From Plantactinospora endophytica (GTDB lineage Bacteria > Actinomycetota > Actinomycetes > Mycobacteriales > Micromonosporaceae), in the NCBI RefSeq assembly GCF_016862915.1, contig NZ_BONW01000039.1:124001-188000 (forward strand): a DNA stretch of 64,000 nt. Direction: 5' to 3'. The notes below the pieces were generated by a model that did not search any database, had not been told where the DNA came from, and saw only the letters and a list, made by a program, of their open reading frames with translations. Each line of letters starts with the position of its first letter. The stretch's first letter is position 1. This document shows positions 9,558 through 18,416 of the stretch, in pieces. The position numbers and the translations under genes are program-made.

Positions 9558-9740
9558 TCAGCGCGTGGCGGTGACCCGGACGAAGGCCCGCCACGCGTCC
9601 GGCGTGAAGCGGAGGGTGCCGGCCGCGCGGTCCTTGCTGTCCCGCACGAGTACGACCCCAGCCACGTTGTCCGCCACCTCGACGCAGTCGCCGCCCTGAG
9701 CCCCGCTCCGGCTGGACTTCCTCCAGCGCAGACCGTTCAT
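9558..9740 (-). CDS. DUF397 domain protein
   Basis: 60 residues: MNGLRWRKSSRSGAQGGDCVEVA, then VLVRDSKDRAAGTLRFTPDAWRAF, the complete DUF397 signature. The ATG at 9740 overlaps the stop of the upstream XRE regulator in an ATGA, so the two are translationally coupled. Such pairs are very numerous in actinomycetes; in Streptomyces, BldB and related small proteins work with a partner HTH protein in a way that recalls antitoxin/regulator pairs. Its role here is inferred from that pairing only. Confidence 0.9.
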   Translation of the reverse strand: MNGLRWRKSSRSGAQGGDCVEVADNVAGVVLVRDSKDRAAGTLRFTPDAWRAFVRVTATR

Positions 9741-10549
9741 GGTGTCCACGGCCTCATCACATCCTTCATCAGCTCGATCGACTGCCAGGTCGGCAACGCG
9801 ATGTTGCGAACACTCTCCCACCGTGACAACAGGGTGCTCACGTCCTCGCCGCGATCCACGGCATTACCGAAGATCTGGTTGTCCAGAAACCCCACCCAAC
9901 CGCCCTCGTCGGACTGCCCGAGCACGAAGGGGCCGTTCAGCCCGATGTGCAGTCCGACCTTGGCCGGGATGACGTGGATGCTTACGTTCGGACGCTCGGC
10001 GCAGGCGATCAGATGGGTGAGCTGACCGCCCATCACCTGTGCGTAGTCCTCGGCGAAACGATGTAGTGCCGACTCGTCGAGCACGGCGACGAGCTGAGGC
10101 GGACGCTCCTGATCGAGAATGCTCTGCCGAGCCAACCGGGCGGCTATCAGCTTGTCGATCTCGCCTTCGGTCAGCGTCACGTCGCTCCGGAACACGGCCC
10201 GTGCGTAGTCCTCGGTCTGCAGAAGGCCGGGGACCAGGGTTGGGTGAAAGCAGCGGAGTTGTCGTGCCGCTCGTTCCGCGTCGAACCACTGCCGTACCCA
10301 CACCGGCTCGCCGTCTCGTTCGGCCAGTCTCAGCAGGGAGACGAAGAGGTTGCCGGTGCCGAACACGGCGTCGGCGCGGGCCAGGTACACCCGGTCCAGC
10401 GGTCGTTGGCCCAACTCCACTGCCGACACCATCGACGCTGAGTAGTTCGCCCGACGGCCGTACTCGTCCTGGCTGAGCCCGGCGTTGGTGCGCATCAGGC
10501 GTAGCTGGGCGCGGATCAGGTCCGCCGTGGTCTGCTGCTCGCTCTCCAC
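9737..10549 (-). CDS. XRE-family regulator with DUF5753 domain
   Basis: 270 residues. The GTG at 10549 has GGAGGA upstream; a longer frame to 10660 is not supported. The N-terminal helix-turn-helix (about 8-65) includes LRLMRTNAGLSQDEYGRRAN and SASMVSAVELGQRPL. The remainder is DUF5753 (VPGLLQTEDYARAVF, NVSIHVIPAKVGLHIGLNGPF). It forms a coupled pair with the DUF397 gene and is divergent from the gene at 10701. A cytoplasmic DNA-binding developmental or stress regulator is the usual role of this family. Confidence 0.9.
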   Translation of the reverse strand: MESEQQTTADLIRAQLRLMRTNAGLSQDEYGRRANYSASMVSAVELGQRPLDRVYLARADAVFGTGNLFVSLLRLAERDGEPVWVRQWFDAERAARQLRCFHPTLVPGLLQTEDYARAVFRSDVTLTEGEIDKLIAARLARQSILDQERPPQLVAVLDESALHRFAEDYAQVMGGQLTHLIACAERPNVSIHVIPAKVGLHIGLNGPFVLGQSDEGGWVGFLDNQIFGNAVDRGEDVSTLLSRWESVRNIALPTWQSIELMKDVMRPWTP

Positions 10550-10700
10550 AGTTCCTCCACAGTCCCTCTCTCGCCTCCACTGGACACGGTGTGTGACGAC
10601 CGGTTTAGCCACTGCAAAGCCGAGGCCACGGCCGACGCCTTCCGACAGTAGGGCAACCACAGCAGAGTGTCACCAGTGGAGTGGGAGAGGAGTCCTCGTG

Positions 10701-11984
10701 ATGGTGGACGAGCCGGAAGCCGGATCCGACGACGGGCGCTCGGCAGGAGAGTCGCCCGCGCACGCTGTCGAGCTGGGTGCACAAACGGGGCGGTGGCCCA
10801 CCTCGTCGGTGGGCGCACAAGCGGGGCGGTGGCCCACGCCGTCGGTGGGCGCACAAGCGGGGCAGCTCGACAGTCTCCGAAGCGAGTGGTCCTCCGGCCA
10901 CCGCGACCGCACGGCGGCATGCGACGAGCCTGGCCGGTCCCACTTGTCCCGACGCCCGGCGACCGACCAACTCGGCTGGTCGCACCTGCCTCGACGGCCG
11001 CTCTGGCTCTGCCGGGTCTGCGCCACCGACTGGCCCTGCCTGACCGCCCGCACCCTGCTGCCGCTGGACTACGTCACCGATCCGATCGGGCTGGCCGTCT
11101 TCCTCGCCGGTCTGATGCAGGAGGCGATGGCCGACCTGCACCGGCTGCACCCGAGTCGCCGTCCTGATCCGAAGCTCATGCACGCACGCTTCCTCGGCTG
11201 GACGGCACCCCGGCTGCGCATCGCCCGGGACCGTCTCCGCCTAGGCTCCGAGGAAACGCGGAAGGAGCCGAGGATGGCGGAGACCACGCTCCCGGAGGAG
11301 GAGACCACGCTCCCGGAGGAGGCGACCACGATCGCGGAGACGATGGCCCCGGAGACGATGGCCCCGGAGACGACGGTCGCGGACCTGTGGTTCGACCCGT
11401 CCTGCCCGTACACCTGGACGACCTCGCGTTGGTTGCTTGAGGTGGCGAAGGTCCGGCCGGTCGAACCGCGCTGGCACCTGATGAGTTTGTCGGTGCTCAA
11501 CGAGGGGCGGGACGACGACCCGGAGGGCGACCCCGAGGGGTACCTCTGGGTGCCGGTGCGGATCTGCGCGGCGGCCCGCGAGAAGCACGGCCCGGAGGCG
11601 CTGGCCCGGCTCTACACCGCGATGTGGACGACCGCCCGGGCCGAGGGGGACTGGCTCGGCGACCTGCACACCGCGCTGGCCGCCGCCGGCCTGCCGCGCG
11701 AGCTGGCCGAGGCCGGCATGTCGACCGAGTACGACGAGATCGTGCGGGCCTCGCACGCCGAGGCGATCGCGCTGGTCGGCGAGCACGTCGGTACCCCGAT
11801 CATCGCGGCCACCGCCCCCGACGGTCGCCGGGTCGCCTTCTTCGGCCCGGTCATCTCCCGGATCCCGACCGGCGAGGAGGCCGGTCGGCTCTGGGACGGG
11901 ACCCTGCTGGTGGCCGGTGTGCCCGGATTCCACGAGCTGAAGGCCGCCCCGCACGCCCCGCCGCAGCTCGACTACCCAGGCTGA
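10701..11984 (+). CDS. Small XRE-neighbour protein reading in frame into a DsbA-family protein
   Basis: The ATG at 10701 (GAGAGGAG upstream) opens a frame that does not stop until 11984, 427 residues. Residues 1-75 carry a 12-residue repeat (GAQTGRWPTSSV-like, three copies). Residues 80-180 (WLCRVCATDWPCLTARTLL, GLAVFLAGLMQEAMADL, HARFLGWT) match a short actinomycete protein often mislabelled flavin reductase that sits beside XRE/DUF397 pairs and normally ends near FLGWT. Here no stop follows. The frame runs through what looks like a promoter and ribosome site into the DsbA-family gene listed at 11274. Either the stop was lost, giving a fusion, or both starts are used. Confidence 0.55.
   Translation: MVDEPEAGSDDGRSAGESPAHAVELGAQTGRWPTSSVGAQAGRWPTPSVGAQAGQLDSLRSEWSSGHRDRTAACDEPGRSHLSRRPATDQLGWSHLPRRPLWLCRVCATDWPCLTARTLLPLDYVTDPIGLAVFLAGLMQEAMADLHRLHPSRRPDPKLMHARFLGWTAPRLRIARDRLRLGSEETRKEPRMAETTLPEEETTLPEEATTIAETMAPETMAPETTVADLWFDPSCPYTWTTSRWLLEVAKVRPVEPRWHLMSLSVLNEGRDDDPEGDPEGYLWVPVRICAAAREKHGPEALARLYTAMWTTARAEGDWLGDLHTALAAAGLPRELAEAGMSTEYDEIVRASHAEAIALVGEHVGTPIIAATAPDGRRVAFFGPVISRIPTGEEAGRLWDGTLLVAGVPGFHELKAAPHAPPQLDYPG
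10776..10868 (+). repeat. 36-bp tandem repeat, about 2.6 copies, coding
   Basis: Copies at 10776-10811 and 10812-10847 and a partial copy from 10848 encode GAQ(T/A)GRWPT(S/P)SV. Period 36 keeps the frame. It lies in the N-terminal part of the frame starting at 10701. Confidence 0.8.
11274..11984 (+). CDS. DsbA-family mycothiol-dependent nitroreductase-like protein (Rv2466c family)
   Basis: 236 residues from the ATG at 11274, with GGAAGGAG upstream and TAGGCT, a plausible -10, near 11252. After a 37-residue extension of ETTLPEE and ETMAPE repeats, the frame follows Mycobacterium tuberculosis Rv2466c closely: VADLWFDPSCPYTWTTSRW, EVAKVRPVEPRWHLMSLSVLNE, GTPIIAA, FFGPVISRIPTGEEAGRLWD. Rv2466c uses a CPWC pair and mycothiol to reduce nitro-compounds and disulfides. 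Here the motif is CPYT: C44 is kept and the resolving Cys is Thr47. Monothiol variants are known among relatives; peptide-disulfide exchange would need mycothiol as second thiol. Confidence 0.85.
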   Translation: MAETTLPEEETTLPEEATTIAETMAPETMAPETTVADLWFDPSCPYTWTTSRWLLEVAKVRPVEPRWHLMSLSVLNEGRDDDPEGDPEGYLWVPVRICAAAREKHGPEALARLYTAMWTTARAEGDWLGDLHTALAAAGLPRELAEAGMSTEYDEIVRASHAEAIALVGEHVGTPIIAATAPDGRRVAFFGPVISRIPTGEEAGRLWDGTLLVAGVPGFHELKAAPHAPPQLDYPG

Positions 11985-12016
11985 CCGAGCCGACCGGGTT
12001 GGCCTGAGCTGGCCGG

Positions 12017-12061
12017 GCCGAGCAGGCCGAGCAGGCCGAGCAGGCCGAGCAGGCTGAGCGG
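12017..12061. repeat. 9-bp tandem repeat GCCGAGCAG
   Basis: Four exact copies (12017-12052) and one degenerate copy (12053-12061) lie in the gap between the convergent DsbA-family and NUDIX genes, just past the DsbA stop. Noncoding as far as I can see. Confidence 0.85.
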
Positions 12062-12081
12062 GCTGACCGGGCGGCCGGGGG

Positions 12082-12600
12082 TCAGGCCCGGTCCCGGCGC
12101 CAGTCGAGCAGCCGCTGGTAGGCGGCCAGCCCGTCCGGCACCCAGGCCCACTCGGTCAGCCGTCCGGCCAACTCCTCGTCGGAGAGGAAGGCGTGCCAGG
12201 CGACCTCCTCGACCTGCGGGTCGACCGGCGACTCGCAGCGCACCTCGTAGACGGCGGACCACCAGGTGTGCTCGGGCGTCTCGTAGAGAAATTTGAACAG
12301 CGGTGTCGGCGAGGGCAGCCCGGCGACGCCCAGCTCCTCGCCGGCCTCCCGCCGGGCCGCCTCGTCGTACGTCTCACCGGCGCCGACGACCCCGCCGACG
12401 AACATGTCGTAGCAGGACGGGAAGACGAGCTTCTGTGCGGTACGCCGGTGCACGAAGATCCGCCCCGACGGGTCCCGGGCGAGTACGAACACGGCCCGGT
12501 GCCGCAGCCGCCGGGCGTACGCCTCGCCGCGCGGAGCCTGCCCGACCACCCGGTCCTGCTCGTCGACGATGTCCAGGATCTCGTCCGCCGATCGTGTCAC
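12082..12600 (-). CDS. NUDIX hydrolase (YfcD-like)
   Basis: 172 residues from the GTG at 12600, 5 bases after the stop of the upstream tail-tube gene. The Nudix box is intact: GGVVGAGETYDEAARREAGEELGV (about residues 72-95, metal-binding REAGEE). Upstream lies FVHRRTAQKLVFPSCYDMFVGG, the pattern of YfcD/IPP-isomerase-like NUDIX proteins that begin with VDEQDRVVG. It should hydrolyse a nucleoside diphosphate-linked metabolite; the substrate cannot be read from sequence. Confidence 0.88.
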   Translation of the reverse strand: MTRSADEILDIVDEQDRVVGQAPRGEAYARRLRHRAVFVLARDPSGRIFVHRRTAQKLVFPSCYDMFVGGVVGAGETYDEAARREAGEELGVAGLPSPTPLFKFLYETPEHTWWSAVYEVRCESPVDPQVEEVAWHAFLSDEELAGRLTEWAWVPDGLAAYQRLLDWRRDRA

Positions 12601-12605
12601 CGGAA

Positions 12606-13052
12606 CTACTCCACCTCCACCGCCTCGTACGTGAGCACCAGCTTCTCGGTGAGCACGCCGGCGTCGTCGCCGCTGGTGATCGTACTGACCTCCAGGTGCT
12701 TCGGTGCGGCTGCCACCAGTTTGTAGCGCTTGATCGGCGTACCGTCGGCGTCGAACAGGACCACGGCGGCGGCCGAACCGCCCCCGCCGCCCCCGCCCGC
12801 GCGGACGTCGGCGATCCACGCCTCGAAGCTGTTGCCGCCGCGCTGCGGCCGGACGAGGGTCAGCTCGCCGGCGTCCGGCCGGCCAGGCACGGTCTGCACC
12901 ACATACTGTCCGTCGGGGGTGGTCGACTTGAACTCGATGACGTCCTGGCCCACGCGCAGCCCGGAGACCTCGGTGATCTGCGTGATCACTATCCCGTCCA
13001 CCTCCAGGGCGAACGAGTGACCGACGCTGGTGTCGTGATCGGGAAGTGGCAT
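12606..13052 (-). CDS. Phage tail tube-like protein (T4 gp19 / TIGR02241 family), orphan
   Basis: 148 residues; ATG at 13052 with GAGGAGG upstream. MPLPDHDTSVGHSFALEVDGI, ITEVSGL and the KLVLTYEAVEVE end are typical of the contractile-tail tube protein family used by myophages, R-type pyocins and extracellular contractile injection systems. A glycine run (GGGGGGGS, about 87-94) replaces a surface loop. The usual partners (sheath, baseplate, spike, AAA ATPase) are absent within 12 kb on either side. It is followed 5 bases later by the NUDIX gene. It may be a relic, or a subunit serving a system encoded elsewhere. Confidence 0.82.
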   Translation of the reverse strand: MPLPDHDTSVGHSFALEVDGIVITQITEVSGLRVGQDVIEFKSTTPDGQYVVQTVPGRPDAGELTLVRPQRGGNSFEAWIADVRAGGGGGGGSAAAVVLFDADGTPIKRYKLVAAAPKHLEVSTITSGDDAGVLTEKLVLTYEAVEVE

Positions 13053-13184
13053 GTCTGCCTCCTCGGCGTGCTGTTCCCGGTACGGGGGGTGACAACCGGT
13101 ATCACCAGATAACCAGGTCCACCCGTCTCCGGTCAGCCCCCACCCGGCGTGTGCCGAGAACTCAGCCCGGGCGTGTGCCGGAAC

Positions 13185-15560
13185 TCAGCCCGGCCAGCGC
13201 CACTGCGCGATCATCGGATGGTCCTCGCCGTAGCGGCGGGTGTGCTCGCGGCACTCCTGCCGGGCGTCGACCATCGCCTGACGCAGGTGGGCGGCCCGGG
13301 TCGCCAGCCCGGGAACCCGGTCGACCACGTCCATCACCAGGTGGAACCGGTCGAGGTCGTTCAGCATCACCATGTCGAACGGCGTCGTGGTGGTGCCCTC
13401 CTCCTGATAGCCCCGGACGTGCAGGTTGGCGTGGTTCGTCCGGCGGTACGTGAGCCGGTGGATCAGCCACGGATAGCCGTGGTACGCGAAGATGACCGGC
13501 CGGTCCCGGGTGAACAGGGTGTCGAACTGCGCGTCGGCCAGCCCGTGCGGATGCACGCTGGCGGGTTGCAGGCGCATCAGGTCGACGACGTTGACCACCC
13601 GGACCTTCAACTCCGGCAGATGCTGCCGGAGCAGGTCGGCGGCGGCCAGGGTCTCCAGCGTCGGTACGTCGCCGGCACAGCCGAGCACCACGTCCGGCTC
13701 GGTGCCGTCGTCGGTGCTGGCCCAGTCCCAGATCCCGACCCCGCGCTCGCAGTGCAGCTCCGCCTGCGCCATCGGCAGCCAGTTCGGGGCCGCCTGCTTG
13801 CCGGCGATCACCACGTTGATGTAGTGCCGGCTACGCAGGCAGTGGTCCATCGTGCAGAGCAGGGTGTTGCCGTCCGGCGGCAGGTACACCCGGACGATCT
13901 CGGCCTTCTTGTTGGTGACATGGTCGATGAAACCCGGGTCCTGGTGCGAGAAGCCGTTGTGGTCCTGCCGCCACACATGGCTGGACAGCAGATAGTTAAG
14001 CGAGGCGACCGGGCGCCGCCAGGGGATGTCCCGGGTCACCTTGAGCCACTTGGCGTGCTGGTTCAGCATCGAGTCGACGATGTGGATGAACGCCTCGTAG
14101 CTGGTGAAGACGCCGTGCCGGCCGGTCAGCAGATAGCCCTCCAGCCAGCCCTGGCAGAGGTGTTCGGAAAGCACCTCCATGACCCGGCCGCCGGGGGAGA
14201 GGTGGTCGTCGCCGGGTTCGGTCGCGCCGAGGAACGCCCGGTCGGTCACCTCGAAGACCGGCGCCAACCCGTTCGAGTCCACCTCGTCCGGGCCGAACAA
14301 CCGGAACCGGTCCGGGTTGGCCGCGATCACGTCCCGCAGCCAGGCGGCGAGCACCCCGGTCGCCCCGGAAGACGGGCTGCCGGGCCGGTCCACGGCGACG
14401 GCGTACCGGCGGAAGTCGGGCAGGACCAGGTCCCGGAGCAGGGTGCCGCCGTTGGTGCGCGGGTTCGCGCTCATCCGCCGGTCGCCGCGCGGAGCCAGCT
14501 CGGCCAGCGCCGGCAGCGGCCCGCCGGTCGCGTCGAAAAGCTCCTCCGGCCGGTACGACCGCAGCCAGCGCTCCAACTGGGCCAGGTGACCGGGATTGTC
14601 GCGTACCCCCTCCAGCGGCACCTGGTGGGCCCGCCACGTACCGGCGACCTGCTCACCGTCGACCTCGCCCGGCCCGGTCCAGCCCTTCGGGGTACGCAGC
14701 ACCAGCATCGGCCAGCGCGGACGCTCGACCGGTCCGCCCCGGCGGGACCGCCGCTGGATCTCGGTGATCTCGTCCAGCGCCCGGTCCAGGCAGGACGCCA
14801 GTTCCCGGTGCACCCGGGCCGGCTCGTCCCCGGCCACCAGGTACGGCTGGTAGCCGAAGCCGCGCAACATGCCGAGCAGGTCGTCCTGGGGTATCCGGGC
14901 CAGCACCGTCGGGTTGGCGATCTTGTAGCCGTTGAGGTGCAGGATCGGCAGCACCGCCCCGTCCCGGGCCGGATCGAGGAAGACGTTGGAGAACCAGCTC
15001 GCGGCCAGCGGACCGGTCTCCGCCTCGCCGTCGCCGATTACGCAGGCCACCAGCAGGTCAGGGTTGTCGAACGCCGCCCCGTACGCGTGCGCCAGCGAGT
15101 ACCCCAGCTCACCGCCCTCGTGGATCGACCCCGGCACCTCGGCGGCGACGTGGCTCGGAATGCCACCCGGAAAGGAGAACTGCCGGAACAGCCGGGTCAT
15201 CCCGGCCTCGTCCCGGCCCACCGACGGGTACACCTCGGTGAAGGTTCCCTCCAGCCAGGTGTTCGCGATGATCGCCGGAGCGCCGTGCCCCGGTCCGGTG
15301 ATCAGCATCGCGTTCAGGTCGCGGGCCACGATCACCCGGTTCAGGTGTGCGTAGACCAGGTTCAGCCCCGGGTCCGTACCCCAGTGCCCGAGCAGGCGCG
15401 GTTTGACGTGCTCCGGCCTCAACGGCTCGCGCAGCAGCGGATTGGCCAGCAGGTAGATCTGCCCGGCGCTGAGATAGTTGGCCGCCCGCCAGTACGCGTC
15501 GATCCGGTCGAGTTCCTCGTCGGTCAGTCGGGGCTGCGGGTCCAGCGCGGTCTCCATCAC
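13185..15560 (-). CDS. xfp: Phosphoketolase (xylulose 5-phosphate/fructose 6-phosphate)
   Basis: 791 residues, full length for the family. Thiamine diphosphate-dependent cleavage of xylulose 5-phosphate (and usually fructose 6-phosphate) with phosphate to acetyl phosphate and glyceraldehyde 3-phosphate or erythrose 4-phosphate. The N-terminal half carries [52 protein letters not shown] and the TPP motif [27 protein letters not shown] lies in the C-terminal half. GTG at 15560 or the next ATG may start translation. It lies downstream of a universal stress protein gene on the same strand (55 bp apart) and could be co-transcribed. It could accept the product of XylB. Confidence 0.95.
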   Translation of the reverse strand: MMETALDPQPRLTDEELDRIDAYWRAANYLSAGQIYLLANPLLREPLRPEHVKPRLLGHWGTDPGLNLVYAHLNRVIVARDLNAMLITGPGHGAPAIIANTWLEGTFTEVYPSVGRDEAGMTRLFRQFSFPGGIPSHVAAEVPGSIHEGGELGYSLAHAYGAAFDNPDLLVACVIGDGEAETGPLAASWFSNVFLDPARDGAVLPILHLNGYKIANPTVLARIPQDDLLGMLRGFGYQPYLVAGDEPARVHRELASCLDRALDEITEIQRRSRRGGPVERPRWPMLVLRTPKGWTGPGEVDGEQVAGTWRAHQVPLEGVRDNPGHLAQLERWLRSYRPEELFDATGGPLPALAELAPRGDRRMSANPRTNGGTLLRDLVLPDFRRYAVAVDRPGSPSSGATGVLAAWLRDVIAANPDRFRLFGPDEVDSNGLAPVFEVTDRAFLGATEPGDDHLSPGGRVMEVLSEHLCQGWLEGYLLTGRHGVFTSYEAFIHIVDSMLNQHAKWLKVTRDIPWRRPVASLNYLLSSHVWRQDHNGFSHQDPGFIDHVTNKKAEIVRVYLPPDGNTLLCTMDHCLRSRHYINVVIAGKQAAPNWLPMAQAELHCERGVGIWDWASTDDGTEPDVVLGCAGDVPTLETLAAADLLRQHLPELKVRVVNVVDLMRLQPASVHPHGLADAQFDTLFTRDRPVIFAYHGYPWLIHRLTYRRTNHANLHVRGYQEEGTTTTPFDMVMLNDLDRFHLVMDVVDRVPGLATRAAHLRQAMVDARQECREHTRRYGEDHPMIAQWRWPG

Positions 15561-15615
15561 CCGAGCCTGCTCCTGCTCGGCCCGACCCGCGACCTGAACG
15601 GCGATCCCACCGTGC

Positions 15616-16461
15616 TCACTCCTGGACGTACAGCCCGTGCGCGTTGCGGACCACCACCACGGGAGAGGAGGAGTGGTAGAGCATCGCCTGGCTCACCGAG
15701 CCGAGCATCCCGCGCCACGGCTCGTCACCCCGGGCGCTGACCACCACCAGTTCGGCCTTGTGGGTTTCCCGGGCCAGCGCCGACTCCGGGTCGCCGAGCC
15801 GGACCTGCTGGTCGACCCGGACCGACGGGTACTTGCGCTGCCACGGTGCCACCGCCTCGGCCAACTGCTCGACGATCTCGGTCGGCGGTTCCCCGGTCGA
15901 GCCGTCCGGGTCGCAGACCTGCACCACCATCAGGTCGGTCGCGTGTCGGGAGGCGGTGTCGAAAGCGAAGTCGAGTGCGCCGAGCGAGCTGGTTGAGCCG
16001 TCCACGCCGACCAGTACCGGCCCGTTCGACGGTAGCTGCTCCCGGGCGACCAGCACGCTGCATCCGGCCCGGGCCGCGATCTGCACGGCGGTGGCGTCGG
16101 AGGCGGCCGCCACGTCGGGATCGACGGTCAGCCCGCCGTCGCCGATCACCAGCAGTGCGGCGGAGCCCGACTCGCGGAGCAGGGTGGTGATCACCGGTCC
16201 CTCGATCAGCGCACAGCTCGCCTCGACGTCCGGCTGCGCGTCGGTGGCGGCGGCCAGGGCCCGGTCCAGCAACTCCTCGGCCGGCCGGCGCGGCTCGTCG
16301 GGCATCGGCTCCGACGGGTCCGCCACCCAGTTGAACGCGTGCACCACGCGAAGCGGGCGGGAGTGCAGGACCGCTTCCCGGGCCGCCAGGCGTACCGCCG
16401 TCATGCTCAGCCGGGAGTCGTCGACCCCGACCACGACCAGCGCGTCCTGCGGGGCGCTCAC
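15616..16461 (-). CDS. Universal stress protein, two Usp domains
   Basis: 281 residues from a GTG at 16461. Two tandem Usp folds: the first (about 8-145) starts [20 protein letters not shown]; the second (about 150-278) starts [18 protein letters not shown] and ends [20 protein letters not shown], the ATP-binding GX2GX9G(S/T) type motif. Two-domain UspA proteins of actinomycetes often bind ATP and are induced by hypoxia or stress. The gene precedes xfp on the same strand, linking the stress response to the acetyl-phosphate pathway; that link is inferred. Confidence 0.92.
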   Translation of the reverse strand: MSAPQDALVVVGVDDSRLSMTAVRLAAREAVLHSRPLRVVHAFNWVADPSEPMPDEPRRPAEELLDRALAAATDAQPDVEASCALIEGPVITTLLRESGSAALLVIGDGGLTVDPDVAAASDATAVQIAARAGCSVLVAREQLPSNGPVLVGVDGSTSSLGALDFAFDTASRHATDLMVVQVCDPDGSTGEPPTEIVEQLAEAVAPWQRKYPSVRVDQQVRLGDPESALARETHKAELVVVSARGDEPWRGMLGSVSQAMLYHSSSPVVVVRNAHGLYVQE

Positions 16462-16596
16462 CGCCGCCCCGCGGTCACCTCGGCCACCGGCCCGCCACTG
16501 GTTACGTAGCGTATCCTCCGCACCTGCCGAGAGTATCCGGACGGTACGCCGGCCGTGACCAGATTCGGCCAGGACGGCCGCACAGTGGAGGGTCTG

Positions 16597-17655
16597 TCAG
16601 GGCTCGACCCGCAGTACGGCGATCGTGGCGTTGTCCCGACCGCCCGCCGCCAGCGTGTCGGCGAGTACGCCCCGGACCGTCTCGACCAGGCTGGTGGTGC
16701 TGCCCAGCCGGCTGGCCAGCCGCTGGTAGTCGAGCTGTTCGGCGACCCCGTCGGTGCAGAGGCAGTAGACGTCGCCGGGGCGCAGCGCGACGTTGATCAG
16801 ATCCGGCTCGGGCATCGCGGGGTGGCCGACGTACCGGGTGAGCTGGTAGCGGGCGGCGGCGGCTGCCGGGGAGTCCGCCGGGTACCAGCCGTAGACGGCA
16901 CCGAGCCAGGCGGCCGTGTGGTCGACGGTGAGCAGTTCGAGCAGCCCGTCCCGGAGCCGGTACGCGCGCGAGTCGCCGATCTGCACGATCCAGGCGGAGA
17001 GGTCGGTGCCTCCGGTCGGCGCCGGTACGGCACTGCCCGGCGCCGCCCGGGCGACCGGCGCGGTACGCCGTGCCCCGGACTGCTGGCCGCTGCCACCCGA
17101 CTCGGCGGCCCACGACGGTTCCGGCCTCGTCCCGCCCGGCACGGCGGCCGACCCGACGACCGTCCCCGCAGTGCCCGTCGCTCCGCTGCCTGCCGCTCCG
17201 GTGCTCGTCGCTCCGATGCTCGTCACCTTTGTGCTCGTCGCTCCGGTGCCTGCCGATCCGTCCCTGTTCGGCACCGCGAGCAGGCCGGTGAAGGTGCAGC
17301 CGGTCAGCTCGTTCAGTTCGGCGCCGGCCGCCCGTACCCGGTGCTGCGCCTGGGCCATCGCGGCGCGGAGTTGCCCGGGGTCGACGTCGGGAGCAGCCGC
17401 GCGGACGGCGGCGACCATGGTCTCCATGGTGGTGGCACCGGCGACGGTGCTGCCCCGGCCGTCGCCCATCCCGTCGGCCACGGCCAGGAACGGCAGCACC
17501 GGATCGACGTGCAGTACGTCGAAGTTCGCCGAGTAACGCTGCCCCACCCGGCTGCCTCCGGCAACGCTGAGCCGGTGGCCGGCGGTGGGGTAACTGCGGC
17601 TGACGTCGCCCTCGGCGGGCATCCGGTCCGGACCCGTCACGGGGCTACGGTGCAT
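16597..17655 (-). CDS. PP2C-family serine/threonine phosphatase
   Basis: 352 residues. Metal-dependent phosphatase: VADGMGDGRGSTVAG carries the first metal-binding aspartate, and IGDSRAYRL, CLCTDGVAEQL and GGRDNATIAVL the remaining ones. Between the two halves (about 130-215) is a low-complexity insert rich in GATST repeats, encoded by a 15-bp tandem repeat. It would reverse Ser/Thr kinase signalling in the cytoplasm; no kinase gene is beside it. The ATG at 17655 has no ribosome site but TAACCT, a -10-like hexamer, lies 8 bases upstream, so the mRNA may be leaderless. Divergent from the aldolase. Confidence 0.9.
   Translation of the reverse strand: MHRSPVTGPDRMPAEGDVSRSYPTAGHRLSVAGGSRVGQRYSANFDVLHVDPVLPFLAVADGMGDGRGSTVAGATTMETMVAAVRAAAPDVDPGQLRAAMAQAQHRVRAAGAELNELTGCTFTGLLAVPNRDGSAGTGATSTKVTSIGATSTGAAGSGATGTAGTVVGSAAVPGGTRPEPSWAAESGGSGQQSGARRTAPVARAAPGSAVPAPTGGTDLSAWIVQIGDSRAYRLRDGLLELLTVDHTAAWLGAVYGWYPADSPAAAAARYQLTRYVGHPAMPEPDLINVALRPGDVYCLCTDGVAEQLDYQRLASRLGSTTSLVETVRGVLADTLAAGGRDNATIAVLRVEP
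17171..17260. repeat. 15-bp tandem repeat (six copies) inside the PP2C gene
   Basis: Units such as GTGCTCGTCGCTCCG repeat six times at exact 15-bp spacing. On the minus strand they encode the GATST-like insert of the phosphatase. The period keeps the frame. Confidence 0.85.
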
Positions 17656-17696
17656 GGCGGGGAGGTTAGCAGGATTTACCGAGCCGACTGGGCGGT

Positions 17697-17716
17697 ATAT
17701 GCGAATCCTCGCAAAT
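17697..17716. promoter_or_regulatory. Imperfect palindrome in the PP2C/aldolase divergent promoter
   Basis: ATATGCGA-ATCC-TCGCAAAT: the TGCGA/TCGCA arms are exact and outer positions match except one. It sits 41 bp upstream of the PP2C start and 82 bp upstream of the aldolase start in the only AT-rich part of the gap, a likely operator for one or both genes. Confidence 0.4.
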
Positions 17717-17798
17717 CTCCGCTACTGCCGCTTCTGTGCTGCTCCGGGCGGGTTCGGGTTGTGCCGCGCCGGGTCGGCCCGGCTGCCAGGATGGAGCG

Positions 17799-18416
17799 GT
17801 GAACCTGCCTGACGTGCTGCGCCGGCACCGCCTGCTCGCCGCCGTACGGGGTGACGATCCGGATGCCGCGCTGGCCAGCGTACTGGCCCTGGCGGAGGCC
17901 GGGATCGCGCTGGTCGAGGTGTCGCTGACCTCCCGGGACGAGGCCGGGGTACTGGTCCGGGCGCGGGCGGCGTTGGGTCCGGACGCACCGCTGGGCGCCG
18001 GTACGGTGCTCACCGAGGCCGACGTGGTGCAGGCGGAGCAGGCCGGGGCGTCGTTCGTGGTGACCCCGGGGCTGGTACCGGCGGTGGCCGAGGCGGTCCG
18101 GCTCGGGCTGCCCGCCCTGGTCGGCGCGTTGACTCCGACCGAGGTGGTGGCGGCCAGCCTGGCCGGTGCGGCGGCGGTGAAGCTCTTTCCCGCCTCGCTC
18201 GGCGGGCCGGCCTACCTGCGCGCGCTCCGGGAGCCGTTTCCGGACGTCCCGTTCGTGCCGTTCGGCGGCGTGGACGTCGAGTCGGCGCCGGAATACCTGG
18301 CGGCCGGCGCGGTCGCGGTGGGCGTCTCCGAGTCCCTGCTCGGTACCGCGCCCCGGGGCGGTGACCTGGCCGCGCTGCGCCTGCGGGCCACGGCCTTCCG
18401 AGCCGCCGTCTCCTGA
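17799..18416 (+). CDS. eda: 2-dehydro-3-deoxy-phosphogluconate (KDPG/KHG) aldolase
   Basis: 205 residues from the GTG at 17799 (AGGATGGAG upstream). Class I aldolase cleaving KDPG to pyruvate and glyceraldehyde 3-phosphate (Entner-Doudoroff), with relatives acting on KDPGal or KHG. Key segments: ALVEVSLTS with the general-base Glu, GAGTVLT, FVVTPGL, and AAVKLFPAS with the Schiff-base Lys128. The family's PFGGV phosphate loop is present. No dehydratase (edd) or sugar kinase is adjacent, so the physiological substrate could be KDPGal or another keto-deoxy acid. Confidence 0.9.
   Translation: MNLPDVLRRHRLLAAVRGDDPDAALASVLALAEAGIALVEVSLTSRDEAGVLVRARAALGPDAPLGAGTVLTEADVVQAEQAGASFVVTPGLVPAVAEAVRLGLPALVGALTPTEVVAASLAGAAAVKLFPASLGGPAYLRALREPFPDVPFVPFGGVDVESAPEYLAAGAVAVGVSESLLGTAPRGGDLAALRLRATAFRAAVS

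Noticed and set aside
12606-13052. Tail tube gene considered as part of a prophage
   Set aside because: No integrase, terminase, portal, capsid, att repeats or change in base composition around it.
13149-15740. 863-residue plus-strand frame across phosphoketolase
   Set aside because: Shadow of xfp; no motif and no ribosome site.
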